Shown here one piece after another: positions 44,724-57,175 of a DNA stretch of 64,000 nt. Both the position numbers and the translations under genes were made by a program. The notes under the pieces were generated by a model that was not told the DNA's origin, did no database searches, and was given only the letters and a program-made list of their open reading frames with translations. Source of the stretch: Helichrysum umbraculigerum (Eukaryota > Streptophyta > Magnoliopsida > Asterales > Asteraceae); the NCBI GenBank assembly GCA_949592205.1, contig CATIUR010000001.1, forward strand, positions 129,001 through 193,000. Direction: 5' to 3'. Each line of letters opens with the position of its first letter. Positions within the stretch are counted from its first letter, which is position 1.

Positions 44724-47700
44724 TTAAGTCGAAGTCGCGTTAGGGGCAGAATCGGTGAATAAGTGAGGATACTTGAGTCGTATTTGGTCTTCCCGTTCCC
44801 AAGTGAATTCCAGACCACGCCGCGAATTCCACCTGACTTTGACGATTGGAATACGACTTTGTTTCAGTTGTTTGACCTCACGGTCCATAATTTCGACAGG
44901 TTCCTCAACGAAATGAAGTTTGTCATCGATGCGGATCTCGTCAAGGGGTATAATAAGTGTTTCGTCAGACAGACATTTCTTTAAGTTAGAAATGTGAAAG
45001 GTAGGGTGCACACTGCTTAGTTCAGAGGGCAGCTGCAATCGATATGCCACTGGACCTATTTTCTCGAGGATCTCAAAAGGTCCAATGTACCTGGGGTTTA
45101 ATTTTCCGCGTTTGCCGAATCGGATTACACCTTTCCAAGGCGATACCTTTAAGAGTACTCGATCCCCAACTTGGAACTCGAGTGGCTTGCGTCTCACGTC
45201 AGCATAGCTTTTCTGACGATCGCGCGAGCTTTCAGTCGGTTTTGGATTCCAACGATTTTCTCTGTGGTTTCATGTATGAGTTCAGGACCAGTGAGTTGAC
45301 TTTCTCCCACTTCAGTCCAACAGATCGGTGATCGGCACTTACGACCGTACAGTGCCTCAAAAGGTGCAGTTTTAATGCTGGTGTGATAGCTGTTGTTGTA
45401 CGAGAACTCGCACAACGGTAGATGTCTTTCCCAATTTGTACCAGAATCAACTACGCAGGCTCGTAGCATGTCTTCCAGCGTCTGAATAGTTCGTTCGCTC
45501 TGGCCATCGGTCTGAGGATGGTACGCGGTACTCATATCGAGACGGGTACCCAGTGATTTTTGGAGTGATTGCCAGAAGCGAGATGTGAAACGGGCATCCC
45601 TGTCAGAGATAATCGATAGAGGGACACCATGTTGGCAAACGATTTCTTTGATGTAAATTTGTGTAAGGCGTTCCATTTTGTCGGTTTCCCTGATTGCTAA
45701 GAAATGAGCCGATTTGGTGAGACGATCGACGATCACCCAAATGGTATCGCAACCGCTCGCCGATTTAGGTAGTTTGGTTATGAAATCCATGGTAATTTGC
45801 TCCCATTTCCATTGAGGAATTTCAGGTTGTTGGAGCAATCCGGAAGGTCTTTGGTGCTCGGCCTTGACCTTGGAACAAGTTAGGCATTTGCTGACGTACA
45901 AAGCAATGTCAGCTTTCATATTCGGCCACCAGTAAAACTCCTTGATGCCGTGATACATTTTGTCGGATCCCGGGTGGATAGAATATTTGGACTTGTGAGC
46001 TTCATCCATCACCAAGTCCCGAAGGTTTCCGAAATTAGGCAACCAGATTCGGTTAGAGAAACACCTAACTCCGTTGGGTCTGATCTCGAATTGTTTATCC
46101 ATGCCTCGCAAGGCCTCGTTTCTTAAGTTATCGGGTTTCAGGGCTTCGAGTTGGGCAAGATGTATTTGGGTGGTGAGATCGTTATGAATGGTAATACTGA
46201 GTGCCCGGACTCGGAGTGGTTTTGTTCGTTCCTTACGACTGAGAGCATCAGCAACCACGTTTGCTTTACCCGGATGATATTTGATCTCACAGTCGTAATC
46301 GGTGAGTAATTCAACCCATCTACGTTGCCTCATGTTAAGATCTTTCTGGTTGAAAATGTGTTGGAGGCTTTTGTGGTCGGTGAATACAGTGCTGCGGGTA
46401 CCATAAAGATAATGTCTCCAGATTTTTAAGGTGAACACCACGGCCCCTAGCTCGAGGTCGTGAGTTGTGTAGTTTTTCTCGTGAACTTTAAGTTGTCTGG
46501 AGGCGTAAGCAATGACCTTGTCCCGTTGCATCAACACGCAACCGAGACCTTGGTGAGAAGCATCGCAGTATACCACGAAGTCATCGGTGCCTTCGGGTAG
46601 AGATAGGATAGGTGCACTGCAAAGCTTGGATTTCAACAGTTGAAATGCCGACTCTTGTTTATCGGTCCAATCAAATTTCTTTTCCTTCTGAGTCAGCACG
46701 GTGAGGGGTTTGGCAATTGTTGAAAAGTTTTCGATGAAGCGGCGGTAGTAACCGGCCAATCCCAAAAATTGGCGTACCTCGGTGGGAGTGGTTGGCGCTT
46801 GCCAATTCTTGATTGCCTCGATTTTTGACGGGTCTACATGAATTCCCTGACTGTCGATAACGTGTCCAAGGAATTGAACGGTGTTTATCCAGAACTCACA
46901 CTTATAGAATTTGGCGTAAAGCTCCTCGTGTCTAAGTAGTTCTAGGATGGTTCTGAGGTGTTGTGCGTGTTCCTGTTCGTTTCGCGAATAGATAAGGATG
47001 TCATCGATAAAAACAATAACAAACTTGTCGAGGTAAGGTTTGCACACCCGATTCATAAGGTCCATGAATACAGCCGGTGCGTTGGTTAGGCCAAAGGGCA
47101 TTACTTGGAATTCGTAGTGCCCGTAACGGGTTCTGAATGCGGTTTTTGGGATGTCAGCATCGCGAACACGCAACTGATGATAACCGGATCGAAGATCAAT
47201 CTTTGAATAACAGCTTGATCCTTGGAGTTGATCGAACAGATCATCGATTCGAGGTAGTGGGTATCGGTTCTTGACGGTTAGTTTGTTCAACTCTCTGTAG
47301 TCAATACACATTCGGAATGAACCGTCTTTCTTTTTGACAAATAAGATCGGAGCTCCCCAAGGTGAAGAACTCGGTCTGATGAATCCTCTATCCAGGAGTT
47401 CCTGTAACTGAGTGGACAACTCCTGAAGTTCGGATGGGGCTAGGCGGTACGGTGCTCGGGCCACCGGTGCGGCACCCGGCACGAGATCAATCGAGAACTC
47501 GACCTGTCTAGGTGGAGGTAAACCAGGTAGTTCTTCTGGAAAGACTTCGGGAAAGTCTCTAACGATTGGCACATCTTCAAGTCGCTTCTCCTCCGACTTT
47601 TTCTCCGTGATGTGCGCGAGTATTGCTGGGTAACCCTTTCTCAGAAATTTTCGGGTTTTTAAACAGGAGATTAAGTTTAGTCTCGACCCACCAGTCTCCC

Positions 47701-49147
47701 CCTGTATGATCAAGGTACTACCGGCGGCGAGAGGAATTCGGACGATTTTATCATGGCAAACAATTTCGGCCCGGTGCTTGGACAACCAGTCCATACCCAC
47801 GATGACATCAAAACTTCCTAGTTCAACAGGCATTAGATCGATTGAGAAGGTTTCGTTTGCGAGGTTTAAAGTGCAATTAGGTATCACACTACTGGTTTCT
47901 ATGATTTTACCATTTGCGAGCTCTACTGTGTACTTAACATCTAAGGCCGAAGGGGTGATATTAAGTAGTGGGCAAAACTCATCAGATATGAAACTTTTAT
48001 CAGCACTGGTATCAAATAATACTGAAGCAGTAAGATCGTTGAGAAGAAACGTACCCGTTACAACATTCGGGTCTTCCCTAGCTTCCCCAGCTTTGATGAC
48101 AAATGCTCTGCTACGAGCTGGGTTGTTGTTCCGTTTGTTGCTGTTGTTGTTGTTGTTGTTGTTGTTTCTCTGCTTAGGGCAATTATTCTGAAAATGCCCG
48201 GGACTTCCGCACCCATAACAAGTCTTCGGGGTACTGGTGTTTCGACAATCCTTGGCCAGATGCCCAAAGCGTTTGCAGTTTGTGCAAGGGCAGGAACCGT
48301 CGTGGTGACGATTGCATTTGGGACAGTAGGGCCTGCTTCCAACGTACCCTTTCCTTTCAGAAGTGCCAGATGAATAAGCCCTAAGGGGCTCAGGCTTTCG
48401 GTTGGTGATTTGGTTGGATGAGTTGGGGTTTCCTTCCCACTTTCGTTTGTTGTTTGCAGGTGGGGCTGAAGTTGTGTTACGGCGGACAGCGTTTGCCGTG
48501 AGTTCATGGGCCATACGGATGGCGTTCTGGATAGTACCTGGTTTGGATGAAGTCACCAGGTCCTGGAGTTTCTCGGGCAGTCCATCAATGTATTTCTCAA
48601 TCCTCTTGTACTCAGGATCGACCATGGTTGGGCACAGAAGTGCCAGCTGGTGAAAACGGTTGGTGTAACCGGTGATATCATCACCTTTCATCTTATGGTT
48701 CCAGAATTCCAGCTCCAGCTGTTTCAGTTCATCCATGGGGCAATACTCACCCCTTAACATCTCCTTCAACTCCTCCCACGGGAGTTTGTAAGCATTGGCA
48801 ACGCCCACAGTTTGGGCATAGGTGTTCCACCACGTGAGTGCGGTGTCGGTAAAGGTACTAACAGAGAACTTAACTTTGTCCCCCTCCGCACAGTTGCAGA
48901 TAAGAAACACTGATTCAACTTTCTCTATCCATCGTATCAGACCGATAGCTCCCTCGGTACCTGCAAAGTTTAGAGGTTTGCAGTTCTGGAAGTCCTTGTA
49001 AGAACAAGGTTTAGTAGCAGAGGTTTCAGCGGCATCGCTGTTTCTCGAGGAATTTGGTGGAGTATTCCGAGCTAAGGCTTCAGTAACAGCCTGGGTTATA
49101 AGGGAGGTAATCTGGGCATCGGTGTATGGTCGTGTCTTTGGCGGCAT
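44724..49147 (-). pseudogene. Gag-Pol of C, frameshifted near the integrase C-terminus
   Basis: Gag, protease, RT, RNase H and integrase core are read in one frame from 49147 to about 45225. That frame then leaves the family sequence and stops at 45194. The rest (RRKPLEFQVGDRVLLKV... chromodomain) is in another frame at 45197-44724. Against element A the junction lacks one base (A GATCACGTGCGGC, C GATCGCGCGAGC, near 45218-45228). Protease reads FDTSADKSF instead of FDTGADRSF, replacing the glycine of the catalytic D-T-G by serine. RT (FIDDILIYS) and the DDE core (HPQTDGQSER) look sound. Gag has poly-Asn after the knuckles (a CAA/GTT trinucleotide run near 48130-48165). Gag resembles A; Pol resembles D more. 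Confidence 0.92.
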
Positions 49148-49436
49148 GATTCTTCAATAAAAGAAATGAAGATACATGAGATTTTGTATGAACGTGTAAT
49201 TGTCACAGATGTACATGTATAAAAAGCAGTAATACATAACATCAACATGGAAAATGACAATTAAAGTGAGTTGAGATAACAAGGGATATTTGATAGATAA
49301 AGTGAGTTCCAAAAGTTACATCCTACAGGGATATTACAAATGGTGTCGGGAATGGTTACATCCGACTAGTTCATAAAGTAGTGGTAGATAGTCCCTAGAT
49401 TACGAGATAGATTACAAGACAAAAACTACACTAATA

Positions 49437-49943
49437 TTAATGTAGATTAATTTGTTCCATCAGTGCGACAAGGCGGTCCACGGTTTCTGCTAGTCGGTTG
49501 GTTTGCCTGGCATTGTCTTCAACCAAGGCCAGTCGTTGTGCTAGTGTTCGCGAGTGATCCGCAGTCTCCTGTGAACGCTGTTCACATTCTTCTAATCGGT
49601 TTCTTACAAGTTCATCCGCACCTAATTCGGCGGTCATGGAATCCTGAATTATGCTTACAGAGAGGTTGGTATCCTCTTGTTCTCGCTGTAGTTGTGATAT
49701 GCGGTCGAGAGCTTGACGAAGCAGGTAAGTCATTCGGTGTTGTTCCAGTTCCAGGTTTTCGAGTCTTTGCTCCTGACGGCGGAATTGGGTAGCCAATACT
49801 GGCAACGTGAGATGTGCCGAGTTCTGAGAGTTATGTACAGGATAAGGGCTGGTTCGGGGCGACCTTGTGTTCCTCCTGGCTACTCGTGGGTTCCGTGACC
49901 CACGTGAGTGAGAGTGTGTCGGATTAGGTGGTGTGTTTGCCAT
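49437..49943 (-). CDS. Pre-gag coiled-coil ORF of C (168 aa from MANTPP)
   Basis: It lies between PBS and gag. I place the start at MANTPPNPTHSHSRGSRNPR (49943) rather than the in-frame Met at 50015, because D keeps a matching ATGACAAACACACCA start at 58518. A basic, Ser/Arg-rich N-terminus is followed by a long heptad-like region rich in Gln, Glu and Leu (about residues 55-165: RRQEQRLENLELEQHRMTYL...). It is probably a coiled coil that could oligomerise. No catalytic motif. Such an ORF is not part of the standard Tekay gag-pol; a leader or chaperone role is only a guess. A has a different ORF in this slot, D only the start. Confidence 0.55.
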   Translation of the reverse strand: MANTPPNPTHSHSRGSRNPRVARRNTRSPRTSPYPVHNSQNSAHLTLPVLATQFRRQEQRLENLELEQHRMTYLLRQALDRISQLQREQEDTNLSVSIIQDSMTAELGADELVRNRLEECEQRSQETADHSRTLAQRLALVEDNARQTNRLAETVDRLVALMEQINLH

Positions 49944-50249
49944 TCCTGTGGCAGAGTGTAAGTAAGACAAGGCTAATATATATACATATATAATATCCAG
50001 CCTAGTGTCTAGCACGTATCAAGTAATGGTCTGGTTCTCTCGTGGTCAGAGTCAACTAACGCATTCCTGTTCGACATAACCATTTCAGACCTCACATCAT
50101 CTTTCCTTGATTGTACATAGTTGATCAGGCTATGTTAAATTAAAGTCGTATGATGTAATTCCTGAACCAATCATGCCTAGTAAGGGAATACTGCCTAATG
50201 GTCATAGTCTAGGCCCACTAAATGCAACCTAGTTCACTATAACCTTAGG

Positions 50250-50262
50250 CTCTGATACCAAT
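50250..50262 (-). promoter_or_regulatory. Primer binding site of C (tRNA-iMet)
   Basis: The minus strand reads TTGGTATCAGAGC just inside the LTR end at 50264. Confidence 0.9.
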
Positions 50263-50263
50263 C

Positions 50264-52902
50264 TGTAACACCCCCAAATTTAGTGATTTGCGGAAGCATA
50301 CTTTGGGTATTACTAATCAATATACAAAGCACAAGATATACAGCAAACGACCTCTAAATGAGACGTTTTGTAAAATAATTACATTTCATAATTAAATCGT
50401 TTGAAAACATATAGTTTTCTTTACAAAAATATATAAGCCTAGAGTCCGCGTATGTGGCGGGAGATTCTATTACATAATCATAGCTACAAAAGATAATGCC
50501 AAAGAATCTCCGTTAAATGCAGTTTGGAAATCATGCGACTCTAGCTAGAAATCCTGGAGTGGTCCTACTCCGTAAGTGTACCTGAGAATACATGCTAAAA
50601 AGGGTCAACCAAAAAGGTTGGTGAATCTCACAGGTTTATCAGTAAATAATCAGTTTGAACACAAGACTTCATCAGTAGTGCCCGTAGGCGTATATCAAGT
50701 ATTTGCAAATCTCGCAAAAGTAAAGTAATCAAGTTATACCATTGCCATGAGGCTCATAATCGAAGCTTAACCCGTAGATAATCAGTTGCTCCCGTGACAT
50801 GCTCGAAATTGAGCAAGCATAAGTAAACGAAATAATAGTCACCCGTTTATACGTGTAAATCAGTACGTGGTAGCGCTACTACCCCGGGCAGGGAGGGTCA
50901 TTTCCCTAATGGATCCATTAACTACTGTTCGCGCTTAAGTCCATAACTAACGATATATGATGGAGAGACTTCAGTAAATCGTAAGTAACTCATGCAATTC
51001 CGTTTGGTATAATAAACAGTTTAGTACTTGTGTTCAAGAAAAATCAGTAGCATGTATCTCCCCCAATAAGTTAAAACAGTAAAAGTGGGGCCGTAAGACT
51101 CACCTGAGTCTTTGCAAGTGCGTTTATATCAATAAACGAGTAAGTAATATCAACAGTTGGTTCTCCGAACCCGTAATCCTCCAAATGCCTAAACACGCAA
51201 TGTCAAGTAAGTAGATGTCTCGCAAGATCATCTAGGCTAGTTGTTCATACAACCCAATGTGTCCGAAAGTCGGTTCGTTATCGTTTGTATAAAAGTGTAC
51301 GACCCGTTGGTGACGAGTTTGAAATAATAAACTTTAAGTATTATTATCAATTATTGATGTTTTGCACTTACAAAAGTGTCCCAAAGTGTTTTATAAGTCG
51401 TATCGTATAAGGAATTGAAGTTGTAAAAGTTCGACACTTCGTGAAATTTTAGTTAGAAAACCTGCTGTTTTATGCGACACTACATGCGTCACTTCTGTGT
51501 TCTATGCGTCACTTATGGAGTGTCGGGTATTGGTGTCAGTTTAAGGGTATGCGTCGCTGAGATAGTGTCGTGTATCAGCTTATGCGTCACTTATGAAGTG
51601 ACGGGTTCCATAACATAGCGGCACTCAAGGAGTGTCGTGTAAAGTAATGCTTTTCTGACAATTGGGCGTCACTTGAGGAGTGACGTGCAATATAGCGGCA
51701 CTAAAGAAGTGTCGGGTAAAATGGTATGGCGGCACTAAGGGAGTGACGTTAAATAGTGACGGGTAGCATAGAGGGCGGCACTAGGGAAGTGTCGCTAAGT
51801 ATAGTATGCGTCACTCTGGAAGTGACGGTATGAGGTTCGAGTGACGTCATCGGTAGTAACCGAACGTCACTTGTTTCTACCGAAAGTGATAAGCTTCTAC
51901 GGATAATAGCGACACTTATGAAGTGTCGCATGGTTTCTGCTGAAAGTTATAGGTATGCGTCACTACCGAAGTGACGGTATATGGGTGATAGCGTCACTTA
52001 AGTGACGCTAGTACTGTTTTTGGCATTTATGCCACACTAAAGCCTGTTCGACGGATTTCGAGAAAAAAACGTGTTTTCGGGTTTCCGATCGGTCCAATAT
52101 TTTTACCCAACCCTCATATGAACATGTTAAGCCTATTTAAACCATAAACTAGTAAAAATGATCAAAAACGAGAAATGTCGGGTTTTGTCGGAAACTTACA
52201 AAGTGTCGGATCAAAAATCCGAAAAGATAGCGTTGTAGATCGGAAAGTGGTGAACGTTTTTCTCCAAAGTGATGATGAGATCCAAAGTCGTTTAGTGGTA
52301 GTATTTGTCGATTTTGATAGATTGGTGGTGATGAAAAGTTGAGAGAAAAAGTGAAAGAGAGAGAGAGAAAAGGAAATAATGAAAGAAAAGGAGGTGGGAT
52401 TGGGAGGTTAAGCTCCCAATTTCGCCCTGCGTTTTCGCCCCGTGCGGTGTTCGTTTATTCCGTAGTTTAAACGTTAAATAATTATTTTACCTATTAATTG
52501 GTACATTTTAAAATACACTTATTACGCGATATTTTATTTAAATGTTTTACTAATCAATTTATGTATTGAATTATAAAATGTAAGTTTGTTTATTTAATTT
52601 GCGCGTTTTAATATCTAAATTTGTGTACGTTTTGTTTATACGACACGAATGAATAAGAAATATTATCATAATAATATTTTTGACATAAAAGCGTTATTTA
52701 ATAAAATTGGTCACCAACGTCCGTATTAAATTGAATCGAAATACATTCGATTTAAATTGCGTACGATTTAACCAAATCGCATTTTCGTATATATTCAACA
52801 ATTTATATAATTCGATACATAAATTAGCCTAACACAGAACTAATTACATGTATTAACAAAGAATTAGGCACTAATTCTAGTCCTAATTTGCCGGTTGTTA
52901 CA
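50264..52902 (-). repeat. 5' LTR of C
   Basis: 2639-bp partner of 42049-44689. Differences seen: GC versus CTGAT/CTGCT near 51465, CCGTAAC/CCATAAC, GTGGCGG/GTGACGG, TGCGACA/TGCCACA, TTTTTGGG/TTTTCGGG, two bases near the 3' terminus (TTGCAAAAGC in the other LTR, TTGCGGAAGC here) and one GA unit. Confidence 0.92.
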
Positions 52903-54043
52903 CCTATATACTTATAAATGGAGCATGGTCAAATGGGTTAATATAAAGGTTTAACTGATAAGCAAAGGAGCTCAAATGCTAATTAATACCTTTCGTACGG
53001 AAAAATCGGCATGCCTGTGCAAATAGCAGCAATAAAGTTACAGCATGACCGTTTATTAAAATAAATGCACAAATTAGAGATTATGCATCAAATATTGTGA
53101 AAGTTACCTAATTTACACCATGACCAACTCTTTTACCATTACATCATACAATTGGAAGGCCTCTTTAGGATAACCTGTAATTCAATAGATGGAATAATCG
53201 GCACCAATAAAGACAAATGAACATATAAGATTAATAGCGACGTGAGTCAAGATTGATTCCTTACAAAGAAAGATATGTACTACTAATGCACATAGAGGTT
53301 TCTAAGTGAAAAGCACCTACTTCAAACAGTAATCATACAAAGTCCTTCTATTTGGAGATCATACAGAACCCAAAAATCAAGTTAAGATCTTAGTAAGTCA
53401 AGTACTTTATGAAGCTACATGTGCCAGGAAAATAGGCATATACAGTCTCACATTGAAACAACATTCGTGTTTTACGTAGATTTGTCCATCAAAAGTGAAT
53501 CTTAAAACTGTAACACTGCAAGATAAACAAATCTTTTCCGCATATACTAAAGGAACTTTGGGAAAAAGATAGTAGTGTGCATTCCATATTACTTTAATTA
53601 TTAGGCAAACATGATATTATTCAAGACATTGTACATACACCTCTAAAATACATAATAAAATCTTGTAAACAATAAATTAGTAAAAAGTCAAGTCGATCGC
53701 AAACTTTGAATTTACCCATAGCTAGAAATTGAATTCGATAACAGGGAGCACACACACAGTTCCCCTGTGCACGGTAAGACAGTAGCGATTGACCAATCAG
53801 TCCTTTTGCGCATATAATAAGATCATCCAGCAGCCAAGAGAGTGTGTCTTAGTCTTAAATTTCCATATCTACATATCCCATATTCCAAAATAATTAGCGG
53901 TTGCTACTAAAATTAATACTTCCAGCTGAGTCAGAAAGGACTTCTGTAGATTGTCTCATTGTCATACTAAAATTATATGTAAGCATTCCATTAATGGTTT
54001 ACTACTACTAAAATTACTTTACATACCATAGCCATCGTTTTAC

Positions 54044-54086
54044 CAAATCCTTCCAACAACCGTCCCATGTAAAGAAACGACGTATC
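54044..54086 (-). pseudogene. Exon fragment of an ERD6-like sugar transporter (copy 1)
   Basis: On the minus strand, a CATAG acceptor is followed by 43 bp reading DTSFLYMGRLLEGF(G), then a GTAAAA donor. From family knowledge this matches the conserved segment at a transmembrane helix of ERD6-like monosaccharide transporters (major facilitator superfamily), and the exon edges look right. No adjoining transporter exons were recognised, so it is a fragment. Confidence 0.5.
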
Positions 54087-54318
54087 CTATGAAAACACGG
54101 CATGTGTGAATACAAAACTTAGATTCTAGTATAGATAAAAAAGAAGAAGAAAAGCAATAATTACTTAATTAGTACCCCTATTATCCAAAAAGTAAAGCTC
54201 TTTATTCCATAAAATTGTAACAGTAAGACATATATGACATTCCTAATTTCCTTTCCATAATTGATGCTGTTAGAAACACCTCAATCGTCTTACCAAAAAA
54301 CAGATGCCATCATTTAAC

Positions 54319-54361
54319 CAAATCCTTCCAACAACCGTCCCATGTAAAGAAACGACGTATC
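54319..54361 (-). pseudogene. Exon fragment of an ERD6-like sugar transporter (copy 2)
   Basis: Identical 43-bp block 275 bp from copy 1, inside a direct duplication of about 120 bp (54043-54160 and 54318-54440). The duplication includes the downstream A-rich AAGAAGAAGAAAAGCAA. The donor is GTTAAA here. A tandem duplication of one small exon with its intron flank is the simplest reading. Confidence 0.5.
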
Positions 54362-54711
54362 CTATGAAAACACGGCATGTGTGAATACAAAACTAAGATC
54401 CTAGTAGTTATAGATAAAAAAAAGAAGAAGAAAAGCAATTGAGTGATGATTAGGAGCTTACTTGGGAAAATGATATACAAAGCAAGCCAATATATTAGGG
54501 ATAGCCAGAATCATCAAAGACTTCGGTTACTCCCCTGTCGATTTCGAACAACTCTTCATTATTAATTATATCTAAGAAAACTATATACATATAAGCAACT
54601 ATATCCATTATCCAAACTCCAAAGATTACTTTAATTACAAAACATATACGACTATATACGCAATCCATCTAAATCTCAAAGTAGAATATGTAAACCTGAT
54701 ATGAGCGATTT

Positions 54712-54763
54712 TACTCGGGTGGAGACCGAAGAGTGTCGCCGCCATGTTAATTGGTGATTTCGT
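54712..54763 (-). CDS. Possible first exon of a host gene (MAATLFGLHPSK...)
   Basis: On the minus strand AACATGGCGGCG is a good plant initiation context. The frame reads MAATLFGLHPSKIAHI and meets donors CCGAGTAAAA (54724) or CAGGTTTAC (54713). A TATAAACA lies about 40 bp upstream (near 54798). An open block at 54506-54580 (reads NNEELFEIDRGVTEVFDDSGYP, then stop) could be a following exon only with the first donor. No family recognised; expression is unproven. Confidence 0.3.
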
Positions 54764-56224
54764 TTTATCAGGGAAAAGGGGGTTTTTGTTTGTTTATAGG
54801 GTTTGTTGAGTCACTGGTCGCTGACCATGATAAGTCACTGGTCGCTGATCAACTCAATAATACACAACTCGATGAAGAAATGATTTATGTCAAAGCTGCT
54901 GTTGCTGAAGTTAACATTTGATGATCGCTATTTATTCTACTCCAGGATTTAACATGCTGAGGAAGATTAAAACTCAACTTTGTGAGTCGTTGATCCAAGC
55001 AGCGAGAGTTTTATATCTTCATATTGAATAAGGCAAAAGTCACTGCCCAAATAACAGCTAGTTGCTGAAGAACAATATTTCAAGTCATTCTACAAGAGCA
55101 TGTTAGCTCGCAGTGAGTGAGGAGAGTTACTGCATCTTTAGTGATTATTCAATAAAGCCTCTTAAATTAAAAGTACTTGTACTTATATACATCAACAAGA
55201 GTTTCTTGTACTTGAAGAATGTCTGAAGGATTACGTGGTAGCAAGTGATTGGTTTTAAGGAAACGAGATATTTGCGGTAACAGAATTGGGACCCGCAGAA
55301 TGTCGGCTTATCAGAGATCAAGCCAATCTGTGACAACCGTCAATTTAGGACTATAGTTAGTGCCTAACCAAGTGTAATACATGTAATTAGTTCTGTGTTA
55401 GGCTAATTAATGTATCAATTATTATATATATATTGTTGAATATATATCTACAATTATGCGATTTGTTTAAATCGTACAAGCTTCAAATCGAATGAAATCC
55501 GATTACCATAAATACGGACGTTGGTGAACAATTTTATTAAGTAATACAAATATTATTTAATAACTCAATTTATTCAAAAATATTATTTATAATAATATTT
55601 CGTATCCAAGTTTTATCACACAATTTATATAACGCGAATAAAATGTAATTGCGCAAACAAAACGAGACAATTCACCATTTATAATGTAATTATTAAATGT
55701 TTAGTCAAAGGCTTTAACAAAAATACTGAGTAATTATTCGTATTTTAAAACGTATATTAAAACATAGAAAATAAATATTTAACGTTTAAACGACGGAGTA
55801 AACGAACACCGCACGGAGCGCGGGGGTTCAGGCTGAGAGTGGAACTCCCAACCAAAACCCCCTCCTTTTCTTCATTTTCTTTCATTTCTCACCTTCCATC
55901 TCTCTCTCTCCTCTTATTTTTCTCTCAACTAAACCACAAACCAAATTCAACAAAAATCGCAAAATAAACATACTAAACGACCTCGAATCTTCAAGCCTCT
56001 TTGGAAATAAACGACCACCTCGCGACGATCTACACTTCTACCTTTCCGGATTTTCATTTCATCACTTTGTAAGTTTCCGACAAATTACGAAATCTCTCGA
56101 TTTTACTTACTTTTCATATATTATTGTTTAGATAAGCTTAATATGTCCCTATGAGGGTTGGGTAAAAGAATCAGACCAAACGGAAACCCGAAAACACGTT
56201 TTTGGCTCGAAATCCGTCAAACAG

Positions 56225-56790
56225 GTGATAGTGTCGCATGGACGAACCCAGATATGCGACACTACCAGCGTCACTCCTTAAGTGCCGCTATACTTTCGAT
56301 ACCGACACTCCTTAAGTGTCGCCTAAGCTCAAATGTTGGCCTCTGACCGTCACTACTGAAGTGACGCCTATATATACCTAGCGACACTTGTTAAGTGCCG
56401 CCATATCCTTTTAGCCGACACTACATACCGTCACTAGATAAGTGACTCCCTATATTCCGTACCGACACTTCATAAGTGTCGCCCATAATTCCGTTTTGAT
56501 CTATACCCGTCACTCTACAAGTGACGCCATACTATTTTACCCGACACTTCGTTAGTGTCGCTATGATACACGTCACTTCTTAAGTGACGCCCAAATGACC
56601 GAAATCATTATTTTACACGACACTACATAAGTGCCGCCGTTATGCTGAACCCGTCACTCCTGAAGTGACGCATACTACTTCACACGACACTACACTAGTG
56701 ACGCTATCATTCCAAGTCTGACACTCTACACGACACTTCCTTAGTGTCGCATGAACTGCCTTAGTGACGCCTATAGTGACGCATAAAACA
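56225..56790. repeat. CGACACT...AGTGTCG / CGTCACT...AGTGACG array in D LTR
   Basis: About fifteen imperfect palindromes such as ACCGACACTCCTTAAGTGTCGC and CGTCACTCCTGAAGTGACGC, alternating between the two flavours. Same motif class as C's array, though copies are not collinear. Confidence 0.8.
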
Positions 56791-56964
56791 GCAGGTTTTC
56801 CAACTATTTTTACACCGAGTGTCGAGATTTTTCAACTTCAAGTACTTATTCAATACGACTTTTAGAACATAATGAGACTTGTATTTCAAGTGTAACACTT
56901 CAAAAACAAGACGATAACAACAACACATTTATTTCAACTAATCACCAACGGTCCGTACGCGTTT

Positions 56965-57175
56965 TCAAAACATACTTCAAAATCAAACAAGTCGTTGTAA
57001 CTTGTACTAATTTATTCAAACAAGTCGTTGTAACTTGTATCAACTTATTCAAACAAGTCGTTGTAACTTGTATCAACTTATTCAAACAAGTCGTTGTAAC
57101 TTGTATCAACTTATTCAAACAAGTCGTTGTAACTTGTATCAAATTAATCAAACAAGTCGTAGTAACTTGTAACAA
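56965..57175. repeat. 33-bp tandem repeat in D LTR
   Basis: About six units of AAGTCGTTGTAACTTG + TATCAACTTATTCAAAC. The inner units are nearly identical and the outer ones diverged. Read in reverse it gives an 11-residue repeat in an artefactual ORF. Confidence 0.85.

Larger units (their letters stand above)
42049..52902 (-). mobile_element. Tekay-like chromovirus element C
   Basis: TSD CCTAT is seen at 42044-42048 and 52903-52907. The LTRs are 2641 bp (42049-44689) and 2639 bp (50264-52902), with about seven substitutions plus a 2-bp GA-repeat change, so it is young but older than A. Minus-strand order is LTR, PBS, pre-gag ORF, gag-pol, PPT, LTR. gag-pol has a frameshift, and the protease active site is altered, so this copy is probably not autonomous. 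Confidence 0.93.
52903..55328. other. Non-LTR, low-copy-looking sequence with gene fragments
   Basis: An A-T rich segment between C and D, without LTR features and with no ORF over about 70 codons. Three minus-strand exon-like pieces are listed separately. A weak further piece (about 53110-53170, reads GYPKEAFQLYDVMVKE after a TTACAG acceptor) resembles a pentatricopeptide-repeat helix pair but is too short to claim. Near 54811-54850 GTCACTGGTCGCTGA occurs twice. The CAATC at 55324-55328 should be one TSD copy of element D. Confidence 0.45.

Noticed and set aside
53100..53180. PPR gene exon (GYPKEAFQLYDVM)
   Set aside because: About 16 residues and one weak acceptor are too little. Mentioned only within the flanking-region entry.
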